A DNA stretch of 51,367 bases, from positions 1 to 51,367 of the forward strand of contig QENH01000193.1 in NCBI GenBank assembly GCA_003336485.1, given 5' to 3'. The notes under the pieces are model-generated. The model made no database searches. It saw only the letters and a program-made list of their open reading frames with translations, and was not told the DNA's origin. This DNA is from Candidatus Methanophagales archaeon (GTDB lineage Archaea > Halobacteriota > Syntropharchaeia > Alkanophagales > Methanospirareceae). Of this stretch, positions 17,482-26,776 are shown piece after piece. Numbering within the stretch: the first letter of the stretch is position 1; every line of letters starts with the position of its first letter. A program made the position numbers and the translations under genes.

Positions 17482-18594
17482 ATGAAAATCTTAAAGCGGA
17501 AGATAAAGGGGGGCCGAAAGCCCACCGGAGAAATAGCTCTGGTTCCGGAGTCGTTAGACGACTTATGGCATCTCAAGCATGTGATAGAAAGCGGTGACCT
17601 CGTCTATTCTCTTACGTATAGGCGGATAGACGCTGCGACAGATAAGGTCAGACCGGACAAAATAGAAAAGAAACCGATCAGGTTGGGCATGAGGGTAGAA
17701 AATGTAGAATTCCATAAATTCTCGCGCAGGTTGCGTATAAAAGGCATAATTGAGGAAGGGCTGGATACCGAGTTGGGCTCTTATCATACATTTAACATCG
17801 AGCCGGGAGTACAGCTTTCCATTATGAAGGATTGGAAAGAGCATCAGTTGAAGCGGTTACGAGAGGCTGAGAAAGTCGTTGACTCGCCAGACGTAATAAT
17901 AGCCACAATAGAGGACGGGGAAGCGGTTGCTGGTATAGTGCGGCAATATGGTGTGGACGAGCTCTTTTCCGTTCGATATGGTTCTGGAAAAGGCGATGGT
18001 GGAAGTAACAAGACGGTTTTCTTTGAGGACGTGTTGAAACACTTGAAGAACTCGATTCAGACATTAGATCCAGAAGCAATAATCATTGCGGGCCCGGGCT
18101 TCATAAAGGACGATTTCTTATCGTTTGTGAAGGCTAAAGATCGCGAATTTGCGACACGAGCAAGAATTGTGCCGACGTCTTCAATTGGGGTGTCAGGGTT
18201 CATAGAAGTATTGAAGAGGGGCGCGGTGGAACAGCTAAGAAAAGAGGAGCGGCTGACACGGGAAGTTGCCCTGATGGACCAGTTAATGGCGGAGATAAGC
18301 AAAGATGAGGGTGGAAAGGCAGTGTATGGCACGGAAGAAGTAATGAAGGCGTTGGAATATGGTGCAATAGAGTCCCTTATGGTCTGCGATGAGAAGCTTA
18401 TGGCGTTTGAAGTGGCGGAGGAGGGGGGCAAAGGGCCAAAGGGTGAGGGTGAAGGGCGAGAGGCGATAGAAAGGTTGCTTGAGCGGGTGGAACGGGAAAG
18501 AGGGAGAATAGTGGTGTTCAGTACAGAGTTCGAGCCGGGGAAGAGGCTTAAAGGGCTGGGGGGGGTTGCAGCGCTGTTGAGGTTTCCAATTTAA
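17482..18594 (+). CDS. pelA: mRNA surveillance protein pelota (aPelota)
   Basis: 370 residues, the normal archaeal pelota length. Pelota is the eRF1-like factor that enters the empty A site of stalled ribosomes with an aEF1A/ABCE1 partner. The N-terminal domain shows KGGRKPTGEIALVPESLDDLWHL (as separate pieces: GEIALVPES and DLWHLKHVI), the central domain DAVIIATIEDG-like strand is VIIATIEDGEAV, and the C-terminal domain contains YGTEEVMKALEYGAIESLMV. The GGQ of eRF1 is absent, as expected. A Gly/Glu-rich insertion (about 312-326) lies in the C-terminal domain. It begins one base after the ABC ATPase stop but is functionally unrelated. Confidence 0.95.
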   Translation: MKILKRKIKGGRKPTGEIALVPESLDDLWHLKHVIESGDLVYSLTYRRIDAATDKVRPDKIEKKPIRLGMRVENVEFHKFSRRLRIKGIIEEGLDTELGSYHTFNIEPGVQLSIMKDWKEHQLKRLREAEKVVDSPDVIIATIEDGEAVAGIVRQYGVDELFSVRYGSGKGDGGSNKTVFFEDVLKHLKNSIQTLDPEAIIIAGPGFIKDDFLSFVKAKDREFATRARIVPTSSIGVSGFIEVLKRGAVEQLRKEERLTREVALMDQLMAEISKDEGGKAVYGTEEVMKALEYGAIESLMVCDEKLMAFEVAEEGGKGPKGEGEGREAIERLLERVERERGRIVVFSTEFEPGKRLKGLGGVAALLRFPI

Positions 18595-18602
18595 TAAAGA
18601 AT

Positions 18603-19253
18603 ATGAAAAGCGATATAGAATCCCAAATACGAGCTGCAATAGCCATAATAAAACGCGGTGGCACTATTGTCTACCCGACAGAAACGGTATACGGTTTAGG
18701 CGCTGATGCGTTATCCGAAACGGCAGTACGGGAAGTATATAGACTAAAACGTAGAGATGTTTCGAAGCCCATCTCAGTCGCGGTTTCATCATTTGAGATG
18801 CTGCACAATGTCGCGTATGCCGATCCAGAAATATCAGAACTCCTTTTTGCACTGCTTCCAGGACCGGTCACGGTATTATTGAAGAAGAAAGAAATAGTGC
18901 CCGCACTTTTAACTGCAGAATCAGATGTTCTTGGCGTCCGATTTCCGGATAATGAAATCGCAACTCGGATAATAGAAGAGACCGGGCCCATAACCGCAAC
19001 AAGTGCGAATGTATCCGGTAGAACTCCACCGACATGCGTAGAAGAAGTGGAGATAAGATCTTTGGTAGATATTATTATACATGGTAGTAAGTGTAAGTAT
19101 CGTATGCCGTCTACCGTGGTGGACATGACGACGGCGAATGAAGGAAAGGCGAAGATAAAAATAAAAAGGAGAGGCGCATGTTATGACAGAGTATTGCACG
19201 TCCTGCGGAGTGAAATTACAGGAGAAGGGCTTTACAGTTTTCCCTTGCCCTAA
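18603..19253 (+). CDS. tsaC: L-threonylcarbamoyladenylate synthase (YrdC/Sua5 family)
   Basis: 216 residues. It makes threonylcarbamoyl-AMP from threonine, bicarbonate and ATP, the first step of the universal tRNA t6A37 modification. The YrdC signature PTETVYGLG is at 25-33, [10 protein letters not shown] follows at about 59-68, and TSANVSG at 133-139. It has no C-terminal Sua5 domain, so it is a short TsaC form. The last 71 bases overlap the out-of-frame zinc-ribbon gene that begins at 19183; the final 20 or so residues fall outside the usual YrdC fold. Confidence 0.93.
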   Translation: MKSDIESQIRAAIAIIKRGGTIVYPTETVYGLGADALSETAVREVYRLKRRDVSKPISVAVSSFEMLHNVAYADPEISELLFALLPGPVTVLLKKKEIVPALLTAESDVLGVRFPDNEIATRIIEETGPITATSANVSGRTPPTCVEEVEIRSLVDIIIHGSKCKYRMPSTVVDMTTANEGKAKIKIKRRGACYDRVLHVLRSEITGEGLYSFPLP

Positions 19254-19344
19254 ATGTGGGAAAGTAGAGATAGGAAGATGTGCTAAGTGTAGGAAGCAAA
19301 GTAATTTATATACGTGTGAAGAATGTGGTTTTGTAGGACCGTAG
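19183..19344 (+). CDS. Small archaeal zinc-ribbon protein, four CxxC
   Basis: 53 residues, starting ATG inside the end of tsaC in another frame and ending three bases before rps8e. It has four evenly placed CxxC pairs (Cys 5/8, 22/25, 33/36, 45/48), i.e. two zinc ribbons, with [11 protein letters not shown] at the start and [10 protein letters not shown] at the end. This matches the small, widely conserved archaeal zinc-finger family usually found near translation genes (DUF1610/HVO_2753-like). RNA binding is suspected for the family. The reading frame, codon spacing and conserved pattern make it a real gene despite its size. Confidence 0.85.
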   Translation: MTEYCTSCGVKLQEKGFTVFPCPKCGKVEIGRCAKCRKQSNLYTCEECGFVGP

Positions 19345-19347
19345 AAA

Positions 19348-19722
19348 ATGAGATGGCAAGGAAAATCAAGACGGAAATGTTCGGGCGGTAGACTTCATCG
19401 TCACCGCAAAAAGAGAGCGTATGAGGCTGGCCGGCCGCCAGCAGATACTATTATCGGCGAGACAAGAAGGAGGAAGATCATAGCAAGAGGCAGCAGTGTA
19501 AAAATGCGGTTGCTCAGATGTGAATTTGCAAATGTTACAGACATGAAGAGTGGGACCACAAAAGAGGCTAAGATAATAACAGTGAAGAAGAATCTTGCAA
19601 ATCCGTTCTTCGCAAGGCGAAATATAACCACAAAAGGGGCCGTTATAGAGACAGAACTTGGTGATGCGGTTGTTACCAACAGACCCGGTCAGGACGGAAT
19701 AGTGAATGCGAAATTGATTTGA
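19348..19722 (+). CDS. rps8e: 30S ribosomal protein S8e
   Basis: 124 residues. Basic N-terminus MRWQGKSRRKCSGG followed by HRHRKKRAYEAGRPPADT, then the S8e core ending with TNRPGQDGIVNAKLI, all characteristic of archaeal S8e. It starts three bases after the zinc-ribbon stop, so the tsaC-zinc ribbon-rps8e trio is tightly packed. A T-rich tract follows the stop codon. Confidence 0.97.
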   Translation: MRWQGKSRRKCSGGRLHRHRKKRAYEAGRPPADTIIGETRRRKIIARGSSVKMRLLRCEFANVTDMKSGTTKEAKIITVKKNLANPFFARRNITTKGAVIETELGDAVVTNRPGQDGIVNAKLI

Positions 19723-19752
19723 TTTCTTTTGTTTTCTTTTCTTTTCTTTTGA
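19723..19752 (+). terminator. T-rich terminator after rps8e
   Basis: Repeated TTTTCTTTT tracts directly after the rps8e stop codon fit intrinsic termination by archaeal RNA polymerase, which needs oligo-T rather than a hairpin. Confidence 0.5.
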
Positions 19753-19784
19753 TGACAGATTAAAACTGTCCGGGATAGCACAAG

Positions 19785-21272
19785 ATGTATAAATTAGTAG
19801 GTACCATCTCAGGCGAAGTGGGTCTGCATGAATTCGATTTTGTCGTTACTGGCGATGTGAGGCGAAACGAGTACATAAAAATCTGGAGCGAATTGGACGG
19901 GTGGATACTGGGGCGAGTGCTGTCTATAGTGGATGCAGATAAGAAGGTGGCGACTGCGGAGATTCTAGGCTATAAAGACGACAGAGGGTTTTTAAAGCAG
20001 CCGAAGAGCACTTTAGCACGCGATGTGAAGGTTTTCAAGGCGGATCAAACGTTCATCATGGACTCTCTGGGACTGAAATCGGGTGGAATACACCTGGGTA
20101 CGCTAGAGGGACGCAATATACCTGTGTATCTGAGGAAGGAGGAACTTATCCAGAAACATTGCAGCATATTGGCGAAGACCGGCAGTGGAAAATCATACAC
20201 TTCGGGCGTGCTGATAGAGGAACTCCTAGAAAAGAACGTCCCTTTGCTTATCATTGACCCTCATGGCGAATATTTATCGCTGAAATACGAGAACAGAAAT
20301 GATGATGAGCGGAAACAGTTGGAAAAATTGGATATTGCACCTAAAGGATACGCCTCTAAAGTCGTTATTTATACACCTGCGAATTTCTCTATAAATCCGG
20401 AAGCGGATAAGTTATTCCGTATAGATGGGATAAATCTAAGCGTAAGTGAGCTATATGACCTGTTCCCACTATCTGATGCTCAATTAGGTGTTTTATACCA
20501 GTGTATAAATGACATAAAGGCGAAGAAGGAGTTCTATACTATTGAGGACATTATTAAGAAGGTGACGGAGAGCAAAAGCAGTGCTAAGTGGAGAATGGTC
20601 CACTTCCTGGAAAGGATCCGCGAGACCGGTATACTGTCCGACAGCCCCACGCGTATAGAAGACTTAGTAAAGGTGGGTCAAGCAGCAATAGTGGACATGA
20701 AAGGCGCGGATCCGAAATTACAGCAGTTGATCGTTTATCGTATCTGCAAAGAGGTATTTGAAGGGCGGAAGATGGATAAGATACCACCCCTTATGCTCGT
20801 TGTCGAGGAGGCACATAACTTCTGTCCTGAGCGCGGATTTGAAAAAGCAGTCAGTTCAAATATTATGCGTACTATCGCATCGGAAGGCCGGAAATTCGGG
20901 CTCGGTATGCTGGTCATCTCGCAAAGACCTGCTCGTGTGGATAAGAACGTCATTTCACAGTGTAATACGCAGATCATACTCCGTGTTACTAACGCCAATG
21001 ACATCCGAGCGTTGAGCAGGGGGCTGGAATTCATGAGCAGTGAGATGGAAGAGGAAATTAAGCGAGTACCTCTAGGTGTTGCACTGCTTTCGAGTCCGAG
21101 CATAGAGATGCCCATTCTTGTTGATGTGCGGCCGAGAAGAAGCGAGCACGGCGGTAGAGCTGTGGAGATGGTGACAAGTGAGAAAATAAAAGCGGAATTA
21201 CCGGGTGAAGAGCGAAACGCAGTGGAAAAGGCGGAAAAGAAGAGCATGCTTTCCCGGCTGTTGTTTGAATGA
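19785..21272 (+). CDS. herA: HerA DNA translocase/helicase
   Basis: 495 residues. HerA is a hexameric FtsK-like motor that works with the nuclease NurA in double-strand-break end resection. The N-terminal HAS-barrel (about 1-90) contains GTISGEVGLHEFDF. The RecA-like motor has Walker A KTGSGKS at 131-137, Walker B LMLVVEEAHNF near 328-338, and an SQRPARVDKN motif in the C-terminal part. The length is normal. The usual partners nurA, rad50 and mre11 are not adjacent, so they must be elsewhere. Confidence 0.93.
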   Translation: MYKLVGTISGEVGLHEFDFVVTGDVRRNEYIKIWSELDGWILGRVLSIVDADKKVATAEILGYKDDRGFLKQPKSTLARDVKVFKADQTFIMDSLGLKSGGIHLGTLEGRNIPVYLRKEELIQKHCSILAKTGSGKSYTSGVLIEELLEKNVPLLIIDPHGEYLSLKYENRNDDERKQLEKLDIAPKGYASKVVIYTPANFSINPEADKLFRIDGINLSVSELYDLFPLSDAQLGVLYQCINDIKAKKEFYTIEDIIKKVTESKSSAKWRMVHFLERIRETGILSDSPTRIEDLVKVGQAAIVDMKGADPKLQQLIVYRICKEVFEGRKMDKIPPLMLVVEEAHNFCPERGFEKAVSSNIMRTIASEGRKFGLGMLVISQRPARVDKNVISQCNTQIILRVTNANDIRALSRGLEFMSSEMEEEIKRVPLGVALLSSPSIEMPILVDVRPRRSEHGGRAVEMVTSEKIKAELPGEERNAVEKAEKKSMLSRLLFE

Positions 21273-21364
21273 CTAGTAATAAAGGGTGTTGAGCGAAATC
21301 AGAGGCACTTGAATTCGTTCCCAATCCGAGAGTTTTATAATGTTTACTGTATTATTTAGAGAAC

Positions 21365-22675
21365 ATGTTAGAGATACAGAACAGGAAGTATACAAATGAA
21401 ATAACGGCAGCCAACGCTGGAGAACGAGTAAGCGTAGCGGGTTGGGTGCATGAGAAGCGAGATTTAGGTGGCGTCTTCTTCCTTATTGTGCGTGACATAA
21501 GCGGTTTTGCTCAGATTACACTACCCAAGAAGAAAGTAGATAAGGCGCTGTTCGACCACGTGAAAAGAGTCCCACGTGAATCCGTGGTGGTGGTGGAGGG
21601 CGAAGTAAAGGGCGAGAAGAAAGCGCCGAATGGGTATGAAATAATACCACGGCAGATGGAGGTGCTAAGCGAGTCATCGCAAGTCTTACCTCTGGATACC
21701 ACGGGAAAAGTGGGTGCTGAGCTAGATACACGGTTGGATGCGAGATTCATGGACTTGAGAACAGAGAGAACAAAACACATCTTTATTGTCCGTAGTTTGA
21801 TGCTTAAAGCGATGCGGGATTTCTTTGATGAACGAGGGCTTATAGAGATAAACACACCAAAGATAGTAAGTGCAGCGACAGAAGGCGGCACCGCGCTATT
21901 CCCTATATCCTATTTTGAACGTGAAGCGTTCTTAAATCAGAGCCCACAGCTTTACAAACAGATACTCATGGCTTCCGGATTTGACCGCGTATACGAGATA
22001 GCGCCGATATTCCGCGCGGAGGAGCATGACACTACGAAGCACCTTAACGAAGCGACATCGGTGGATGTAGAACTCGCATTTGTGTCGGATAAGGAAGTAA
22101 TGACGCTATTAGAGGAGCTTATTGCGTTTGTATATTCAAGGGTTGTGGGGTATCCTGGCTTAGCTAAACTGAATGTGACTCTGGAAGTTCCGGCGATACC
22201 GTTCAGGCGGATAACCTATGATGAAGCAATAGAACTACTTTCTGGAGAAGGTGAGCAGATAGAGTGGGGTGAAGACATCGGCACTTCCGCTGAGCGTACC
22301 CTGGGCACGATAATAGGCGAACTATATTTCATTACCGATTGGCCATGTGCGATAAAGCCGTTTTATGCACAGCCTGCGGATGTCGACGGAAAAAGTGGCG
22401 ATATTTGCAATGCGTTTGATCTGATGCATCCGCGATTAGAGCTCTCTTCGGGCTCACAGCGTGTCCATTCGTACGAGTTATTGAAGCGGCAGATAGAAAC
22501 AAAAGGGCTGAGTGCAGATAGTTTTGAGTTTTATCTTGACGCTTTTCGTTATGGAATGCCGCCGCATGCGGGCTGGGGTCTTGGCGTTGAAAGGCTGTTG
22601 ATGAGCATGCTGGAAATAGAAAACATAAGGGATGTGGTGCTTTTCCCTCGCGATAGGAGACGGTTGGCGCCATAG
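21365..22675 (+). CDS. aspS: Aspartate--tRNA(Asp/Asn) ligase, archaeal type
   Basis: 436 residues, the length of the archaeal/eukaryotic-type enzyme without the bacterial GAD insertion. The N-terminal OB-fold anticodon-binding domain covers about 15-105 (GWVHEKRDLGG). The class II core has motif 2 with IFRAEEHDT and HLNEATSVD, and motif 3 AGWGLGVERLLM near 400-411. Many archaeal forms are non-discriminating and also charge tRNA-Asn; deciding this needs the rest of the genome (asnS or gatCAB). It is a single gene. Confidence 0.95.
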   Translation: MLEIQNRKYTNEITAANAGERVSVAGWVHEKRDLGGVFFLIVRDISGFAQITLPKKKVDKALFDHVKRVPRESVVVVEGEVKGEKKAPNGYEIIPRQMEVLSESSQVLPLDTTGKVGAELDTRLDARFMDLRTERTKHIFIVRSLMLKAMRDFFDERGLIEINTPKIVSAATEGGTALFPISYFEREAFLNQSPQLYKQILMASGFDRVYEIAPIFRAEEHDTTKHLNEATSVDVELAFVSDKEVMTLLEELIAFVYSRVVGYPGLAKLNVTLEVPAIPFRRITYDEAIELLSGEGEQIEWGEDIGTSAERTLGTIIGELYFITDWPCAIKPFYAQPADVDGKSGDICNAFDLMHPRLELSSGSQRVHSYELLKRQIETKGLSADSFEFYLDAFRYGMPPHAGWGLGVERLLMSMLEIENIRDVVLFPRDRRRLAP

Positions 22676-22727
22676 TCAGGGAATTACGAATTAGGAATTA
22701 CGAATACGGAAGGAAAAAACCAAAAAA

Positions 22728-22735
22728 TTTATATA
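22728..22735 (+). promoter_or_regulatory. TATA box for the hdrA pair
   Basis: TTTATATA preceded by an A-rich stretch lies 46 bases before the first hdrA ATG; AGAGG just before the ATG is the likely ribosome-binding site. Confidence 0.55.
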
Positions 22736-22773
22736 TAGATTGTAATAGATTATTCAGCAGGGGTGAAAGAGGT

Positions 22774-24465
22774 ATGGCGACTGAAGCTGAAACTGATGAG
22801 AAAGAAGTAAAAGAAGTAAAAGAAGCAGAAGAAGAAGTAAAAGGGGTAGAAGGCGCAGAAGCGGTAGAAGAAGTAGAGAAGGCTAAGGATACGCCGGGGA
22901 CGAAAAAGATAGAGGCGACCCGACGCATGATGGAATCAATAAAAGATACAGTGGAAAAATCGCTTTTAGAGAAGATGGAAGAGACGGAGGTAGATGTGGT
23001 TCCGGAAGCGTTAGTGATAGGTGGAGGAATAGCGGGTATGTATGCGGCATTGGATATCGCAGATGCTGGGTTTAAGGTGCATCTTGTTGAAAGATTACCT
23101 TCCATTGGTGGACATATGGCACAGCTTGATAAGACTTTTCCAACGCTTGATTGTTCCGCTTGTATTCTAACGCCAAGGCTGGTGGATGTGGGCGGACATC
23201 CAAACATAAATCTGATGTCTTATTCCGAGGTAGTGGGAGTAGAAGGGTCAATCGGTAATTTCAAAGTGAAAGTACTAAAGAAAGCGAGATACGTAGATGA
23301 GAAGTCATGTACCGGCTGCTCGACGTGCGAAGAAGTCTGTAGGTTGAAGGGCAGGTTTCCAAACGAGTTTGATGTAGGGCTGATGAAAAGAGCACCAATA
23401 TATAGGCCATTCCCATTTGCAATTCCCGCTATTTACACCGTAGATGGCGAGACTTGTTTGATGATAAAGAAGGGTAAATGTGGAAAAGCAACGCTTGAGA
23501 GCACAGCGGAAGCGATAAAGAAGAAAGAGCGAGGCGAGGAAGTAACCAAGAATGAAGCACCTCCTTGTGTTATGGCATGTGATACCCTTTCGATACGCCA
23601 TGATATGCAGGATGAAATAGTAGAGCTAAACGTTGGCGGGATTATAGTAGCAACGGGTTATGACATCATTGAGCCGGAGTGTATGCCCGAATACAAGTAT
23701 GGCGTGTATCCCAATGTAGTTAACGGCTTGGAGTTTGAACGTTACTCATCTGCAAGTGGACCCACAATGGGTAGGATATTGATAGGTGACATGCCAGAGC
23801 CAAAAGATGCGGTATTCTTGTCTTGTGTTGGTTCGCGAAATGCACAAACGGGATACGAATACTGCTCTCGTGTATGCTGTATGTACATAGCGAAACAGGC
23901 ACATTTGCTACAGGAGAAAATCCCGGACTGCAACATAACTGTTTTATATCAAGACGTGCGGGCATTTGGAAAAGGCTTTGAGGAATTTTATGACCGTGTA
24001 AAAGGAGAAGGACTTAGCTATCGTAGGGGCCTGGCATCCGAGATATACAAGAAACCCGGTAGTGATAGAGTGGTAGTGCGAGCAGAAGATACGATGCTTG
24101 GTGAGCCTATTGAGCTCGAAACAGACCTTGTAATACTTGGTGTAGGTCTGAAACCGAGTGAAGGCATGGACAAGCTATTGGAGATGATGGGAGTCCCATT
24201 GACGGATGATAAATTTGCAAAAGAGGCACATCCAAAACTCAGACCGGTAGATACAGATGTAGCCGGCGTTTTTGTTACCGGATGCGCTCAGGGGCCAAAG
24301 GATATTCCTGACAGCGTTGCGCAGGCAAAAGGAGCGGCTGGCGCTCTTCTTGCCGTATTAGCACGAGGCAAAGCGAGCGTAGTACCTACGGTAACAGAGA
24401 TAGAAGAAGAGATGTGCATAGGAAGTAAGTCGTTAATAGAAATGGCGGAGAAGATAGGGGCGTAA
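22774..24465 (+). CDS. HdrA-like flavoprotein lacking the N-terminal cluster domain
   Basis: 563 residues, shorter than canonical HdrA (about 650). HdrA is the FAD subunit that bifurcates electrons in heterodisulfide reductase-type complexes. Here an acidic, repetitive N-terminus (about 1-70) replaces the usual N-terminal cysteine domain. The FAD motif is GGGIAG (83-88), followed by the canonical C127-S-A-C130 in PTLDCSACILTPR. An inserted ferredoxin-like motif has Cys 179, 182, 185, 189, paired with Cys 228, 236, 265 and 269. The C-terminal ferredoxins are absent. A second, complementary HdrA follows 16 bases downstream behind a strong AAAGGAGGT. No hdrB or hdrC is nearby. It probably forms a heterodimer with its neighbour. 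Confidence 0.88.
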   Translation: MATEAETDEKEVKEVKEAEEEVKGVEGAEAVEEVEKAKDTPGTKKIEATRRMMESIKDTVEKSLLEKMEETEVDVVPEALVIGGGIAGMYAALDIADAGFKVHLVERLPSIGGHMAQLDKTFPTLDCSACILTPRLVDVGGHPNINLMSYSEVVGVEGSIGNFKVKVLKKARYVDEKSCTGCSTCEEVCRLKGRFPNEFDVGLMKRAPIYRPFPFAIPAIYTVDGETCLMIKKGKCGKATLESTAEAIKKKERGEEVTKNEAPPCVMACDTLSIRHDMQDEIVELNVGGIIVATGYDIIEPECMPEYKYGVYPNVVNGLEFERYSSASGPTMGRILIGDMPEPKDAVFLSCVGSRNAQTGYEYCSRVCCMYIAKQAHLLQEKIPDCNITVLYQDVRAFGKGFEEFYDRVKGEGLSYRRGLASEIYKKPGSDRVVVRAEDTMLGEPIELETDLVILGVGLKPSEGMDKLLEMMGVPLTDDKFAKEAHPKLRPVDTDVAGVFVTGCAQGPKDIPDSVAQAKGAAGALLAVLARGKASVVPTVTEIEEEMCIGSKSLIEMAEKIGA

Positions 24466-24481
24466 TAAAGGAGGTAAAAAA

Positions 24482-26671
24482 ATGGCTGAAGAAGAAGAAT
24501 ATGATTACACAAAAATCCCGCCGATGGATAGTATAGAAGGCGTAGCGGCGGGAGCACCAGAGGACAATCCAAGAATCGGCATTTATGTTTGCCACTGCGG
24601 TATAAACATAAAGATGGCGGTAGATGTAGATGAGGTGATGAGGTATGCGGCGTCCTTGCCGAACGTTGTTGTGGCACGGCATTACATTTTTATGTGTTCA
24701 GATCCCGGACAGGACCTTATAAGAAAAGACCTAGCAGCGGGTACGATCAATAGAGTGATAGTGGCTTCCTGTTCGCCGAGGATGCACGAGCCCACATTCA
24801 GAAAGACCTGTTCGGATTCGGGATTGAACCCGTTTTACTATGAAATGGCGAACATAAGGGAGCACTGTAGCTGGCCACACGGTGATTTTATTAGTGGGGC
24901 GACAGAGAAGGCGAAGGAATTGGTAAAAAGTGCAGTTGCGAGGTGTACCCTATTGGAACCCCTAGAGGAAAGAGAAGTGGAGGTTACGCCAGAAGTGCTA
25001 GTGATTGGCGGCGGTGTAACCGGGATGTACGCGGCACTTGATATCGCGAATGGTGGCTACAAGGTGCATATGGTGGAGAAAGAGCCGTCTATTGGTGGGC
25101 ACGTAGCACAATTAAGCCGATTTTTCCCGACTCTCGAGCGTGCAACTTCACTCATGACGCCGCGAATGATAGAAGTGGGTGCACATCCGAACATAAATCT
25201 AATGGATTATTCCGAGGTTGAAGAGATAGGCGGCTATATCGGTAATTTTGACGTAAAGGTAAAGCGGAAGCCGAGATACATAGATTCTGAGAAATGCAAG
25301 GATTGCACGCCTTGTATAGAAGCATGCCCGGTGAAGGATATACCAGACGAATTCAACGAGGGCTTGAGCACGAGAAGTGCAATATACATACCGTTCCCGT
25401 TTGCGGTTCCGCCAGCTTATACGATAGATGCGGAACATTGTTTGTTGCTAAAAGAGGGTAAGTGTGGAGATGCAACGCTGGAAACTATAAAGGACGGTAA
25501 AGCAGTACCACCTTGCATGGCAGCATGTCCTGGCGCAATAGACTTCGAGCAGAAAGAGGAGATAGAAGAGTTAACCGTTGGAACGGTTATAGTAGCAACC
25601 GGGTATGACCTCGTGGACCCACGAGTATCAGCGGAATACAAGTATGCAGAGTATCCAAATGTAATTACGAGTTTAGAGTTTGAGCGGCTATTAGCTCCAA
25701 GCGGACCTACGGGTGGCAAGATAGAGCTAAACGGGAAAGAGGTAAAAGATATTGTCTTTATAAGTTGTGTTGGGTCAAGGAATAAACAGGTAGGGAATGA
25801 ATACTGCTCAAGGGTATGCTGTATGTACATAGCGAAGCAGGCGTACTTAGCAAAAGAGCAACTGCCTGATGCGAACATAACGGTGACTTTCCAGGATATA
25901 AGAGCGTTTGGCAAAGGCTTTGAGGAGTTTTATGGCGATGTGAAGCTGAGTGGTGTTTCGTATATGAGAGGACTTCCCAGTGAGATATATAAGAAACCGG
26001 GCAGTGACCGAGTAGTAATACGTGCCGAGAACACGCTACTTGGCGAGCCGTATGAGAGAGAAGCGGACATAGTTGTGCTTGGTATGGGTCTGGAGCCCAA
26101 CAAGGGTGTGGAGAGCATAATAAATATGCTAAAGCTATCAAAATCAGTTGATGGATTCTTGATGGAGGCACATCCAAAATTAAGACCTGTTGATACAGCA
26201 ACCGATGGTATTTTTATTGCGGGATGCTGTGCGAGTCCGAAAGATATAACCGATAGTATAGCACAGGGCAAAGCGACAGCTTCTGGTTCCTTGCTCTATT
26301 TGGTACAGTTGAAGGCGAAGATAGAACCCGCGATATCGCAGATAAACGAAGAGGTTTGCATCGGGTGTGGGACTTGTGCAGAGGTCTGCCCGTACGGAGC
26401 ACTCGAGCTTGACGAGGTGATACAGGTGATGACAGTTAATGAAGCGGTTTGTAAGGGCTGTGGTGGTTGTAATTCAGTATGTCCTTCGGGAGCAGCGACT
26501 ATGAAGCATTACCGCGACAGACAGGTATACGCACAGGTAGAAGCGTTGACGGAGCGAGGCATGCACATTGTTGAGCTTGAGAGTGTTGTAGAGCCAGTAG
26601 AAGCACCAGCAGGTGCAGCTCCTGAACCAGAAGAAGGCGCGAGTCCGGAACCGGAGCCAGTTGCGGAGTGA
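24482..26671 (+). CDS. HdrA-like flavoprotein with N-terminal and C-terminal Fe-S domains
   Basis: 729 residues. The N-terminal HdrA domain is present, with CHCG (37-40) and Cys 72, 97 and 129. The FAD motif is GGGVTG (176-181). The segment equivalent to PTLDCSACILTPR reads PTLERATSLMTPR, so both cysteines are replaced (R220, S223). An inserted ferredoxin motif has Cys 272, 275, 278 and 282. The C-terminus carries two 4Fe-4S motifs, CIGCGTCAEVCP and CKGCGGCNSVCP, then an acidic Pro/Glu tail. It is missing exactly what the upstream HdrA keeps and keeps what that one lacks, which suggests one composite heterodimer. It ends at a strong hairpin terminator. Partner subunits and electron donors are not in the window. 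Confidence 0.9.
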   Translation: MAEEEEYDYTKIPPMDSIEGVAAGAPEDNPRIGIYVCHCGINIKMAVDVDEVMRYAASLPNVVVARHYIFMCSDPGQDLIRKDLAAGTINRVIVASCSPRMHEPTFRKTCSDSGLNPFYYEMANIREHCSWPHGDFISGATEKAKELVKSAVARCTLLEPLEEREVEVTPEVLVIGGGVTGMYAALDIANGGYKVHMVEKEPSIGGHVAQLSRFFPTLERATSLMTPRMIEVGAHPNINLMDYSEVEEIGGYIGNFDVKVKRKPRYIDSEKCKDCTPCIEACPVKDIPDEFNEGLSTRSAIYIPFPFAVPPAYTIDAEHCLLLKEGKCGDATLETIKDGKAVPPCMAACPGAIDFEQKEEIEELTVGTVIVATGYDLVDPRVSAEYKYAEYPNVITSLEFERLLAPSGPTGGKIELNGKEVKDIVFISCVGSRNKQVGNEYCSRVCCMYIAKQAYLAKEQLPDANITVTFQDIRAFGKGFEEFYGDVKLSGVSYMRGLPSEIYKKPGSDRVVIRAENTLLGEPYEREADIVVLGMGLEPNKGVESIINMLKLSKSVDGFLMEAHPKLRPVDTATDGIFIAGCCASPKDITDSIAQGKATASGSLLYLVQLKAKIEPAISQINEEVCIGCGTCAEVCPYGALELDEVIQVMTVNEAVCKGCGGCNSVCPSGAATMKHYRDRQVYAQVEALTERGMHIVELESVVEPVEAPAGAAPEPEEGASPEPEPVAE

Positions 26672-26710
26672 AGTAAAAAACTTCACTCATTTTTCTTATT
26701 TTTTGTTTTG
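26666..26710 (+). terminator. Strong hairpin plus T-run terminator after hdrA pair
   Basis: GAGTGAAGT (26666-26674) and ACTTCACTC (26680-26688) form a perfect 9-bp stem with a 5-base A loop, followed by a long T-rich tract. The hdrA stop codon lies inside the stem. Confidence 0.8.
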
Positions 26711-26776
26711 ATCTTCCTTTACATTACTTTACTTTAACCTGTAACCTAGCAAATCGGATTATTATTGGAACGTATA

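Noticed and set aside
25417-26402. Long minus-strand frames opposite the hdrA genes
   Set aside because: Translations are Ser/Leu/Pro-rich shadows of the plus-strand codons without recognisable motifs or ribosome-binding sites; the plus-strand proteins are unmistakable.
22774-26671. A complete heterodisulfide reductase operon
   Set aside because: Only HdrA paralogues are present. There is no HdrB (CCG domains), HdrC or hydrogenase subunit before the strong terminator at 26666.
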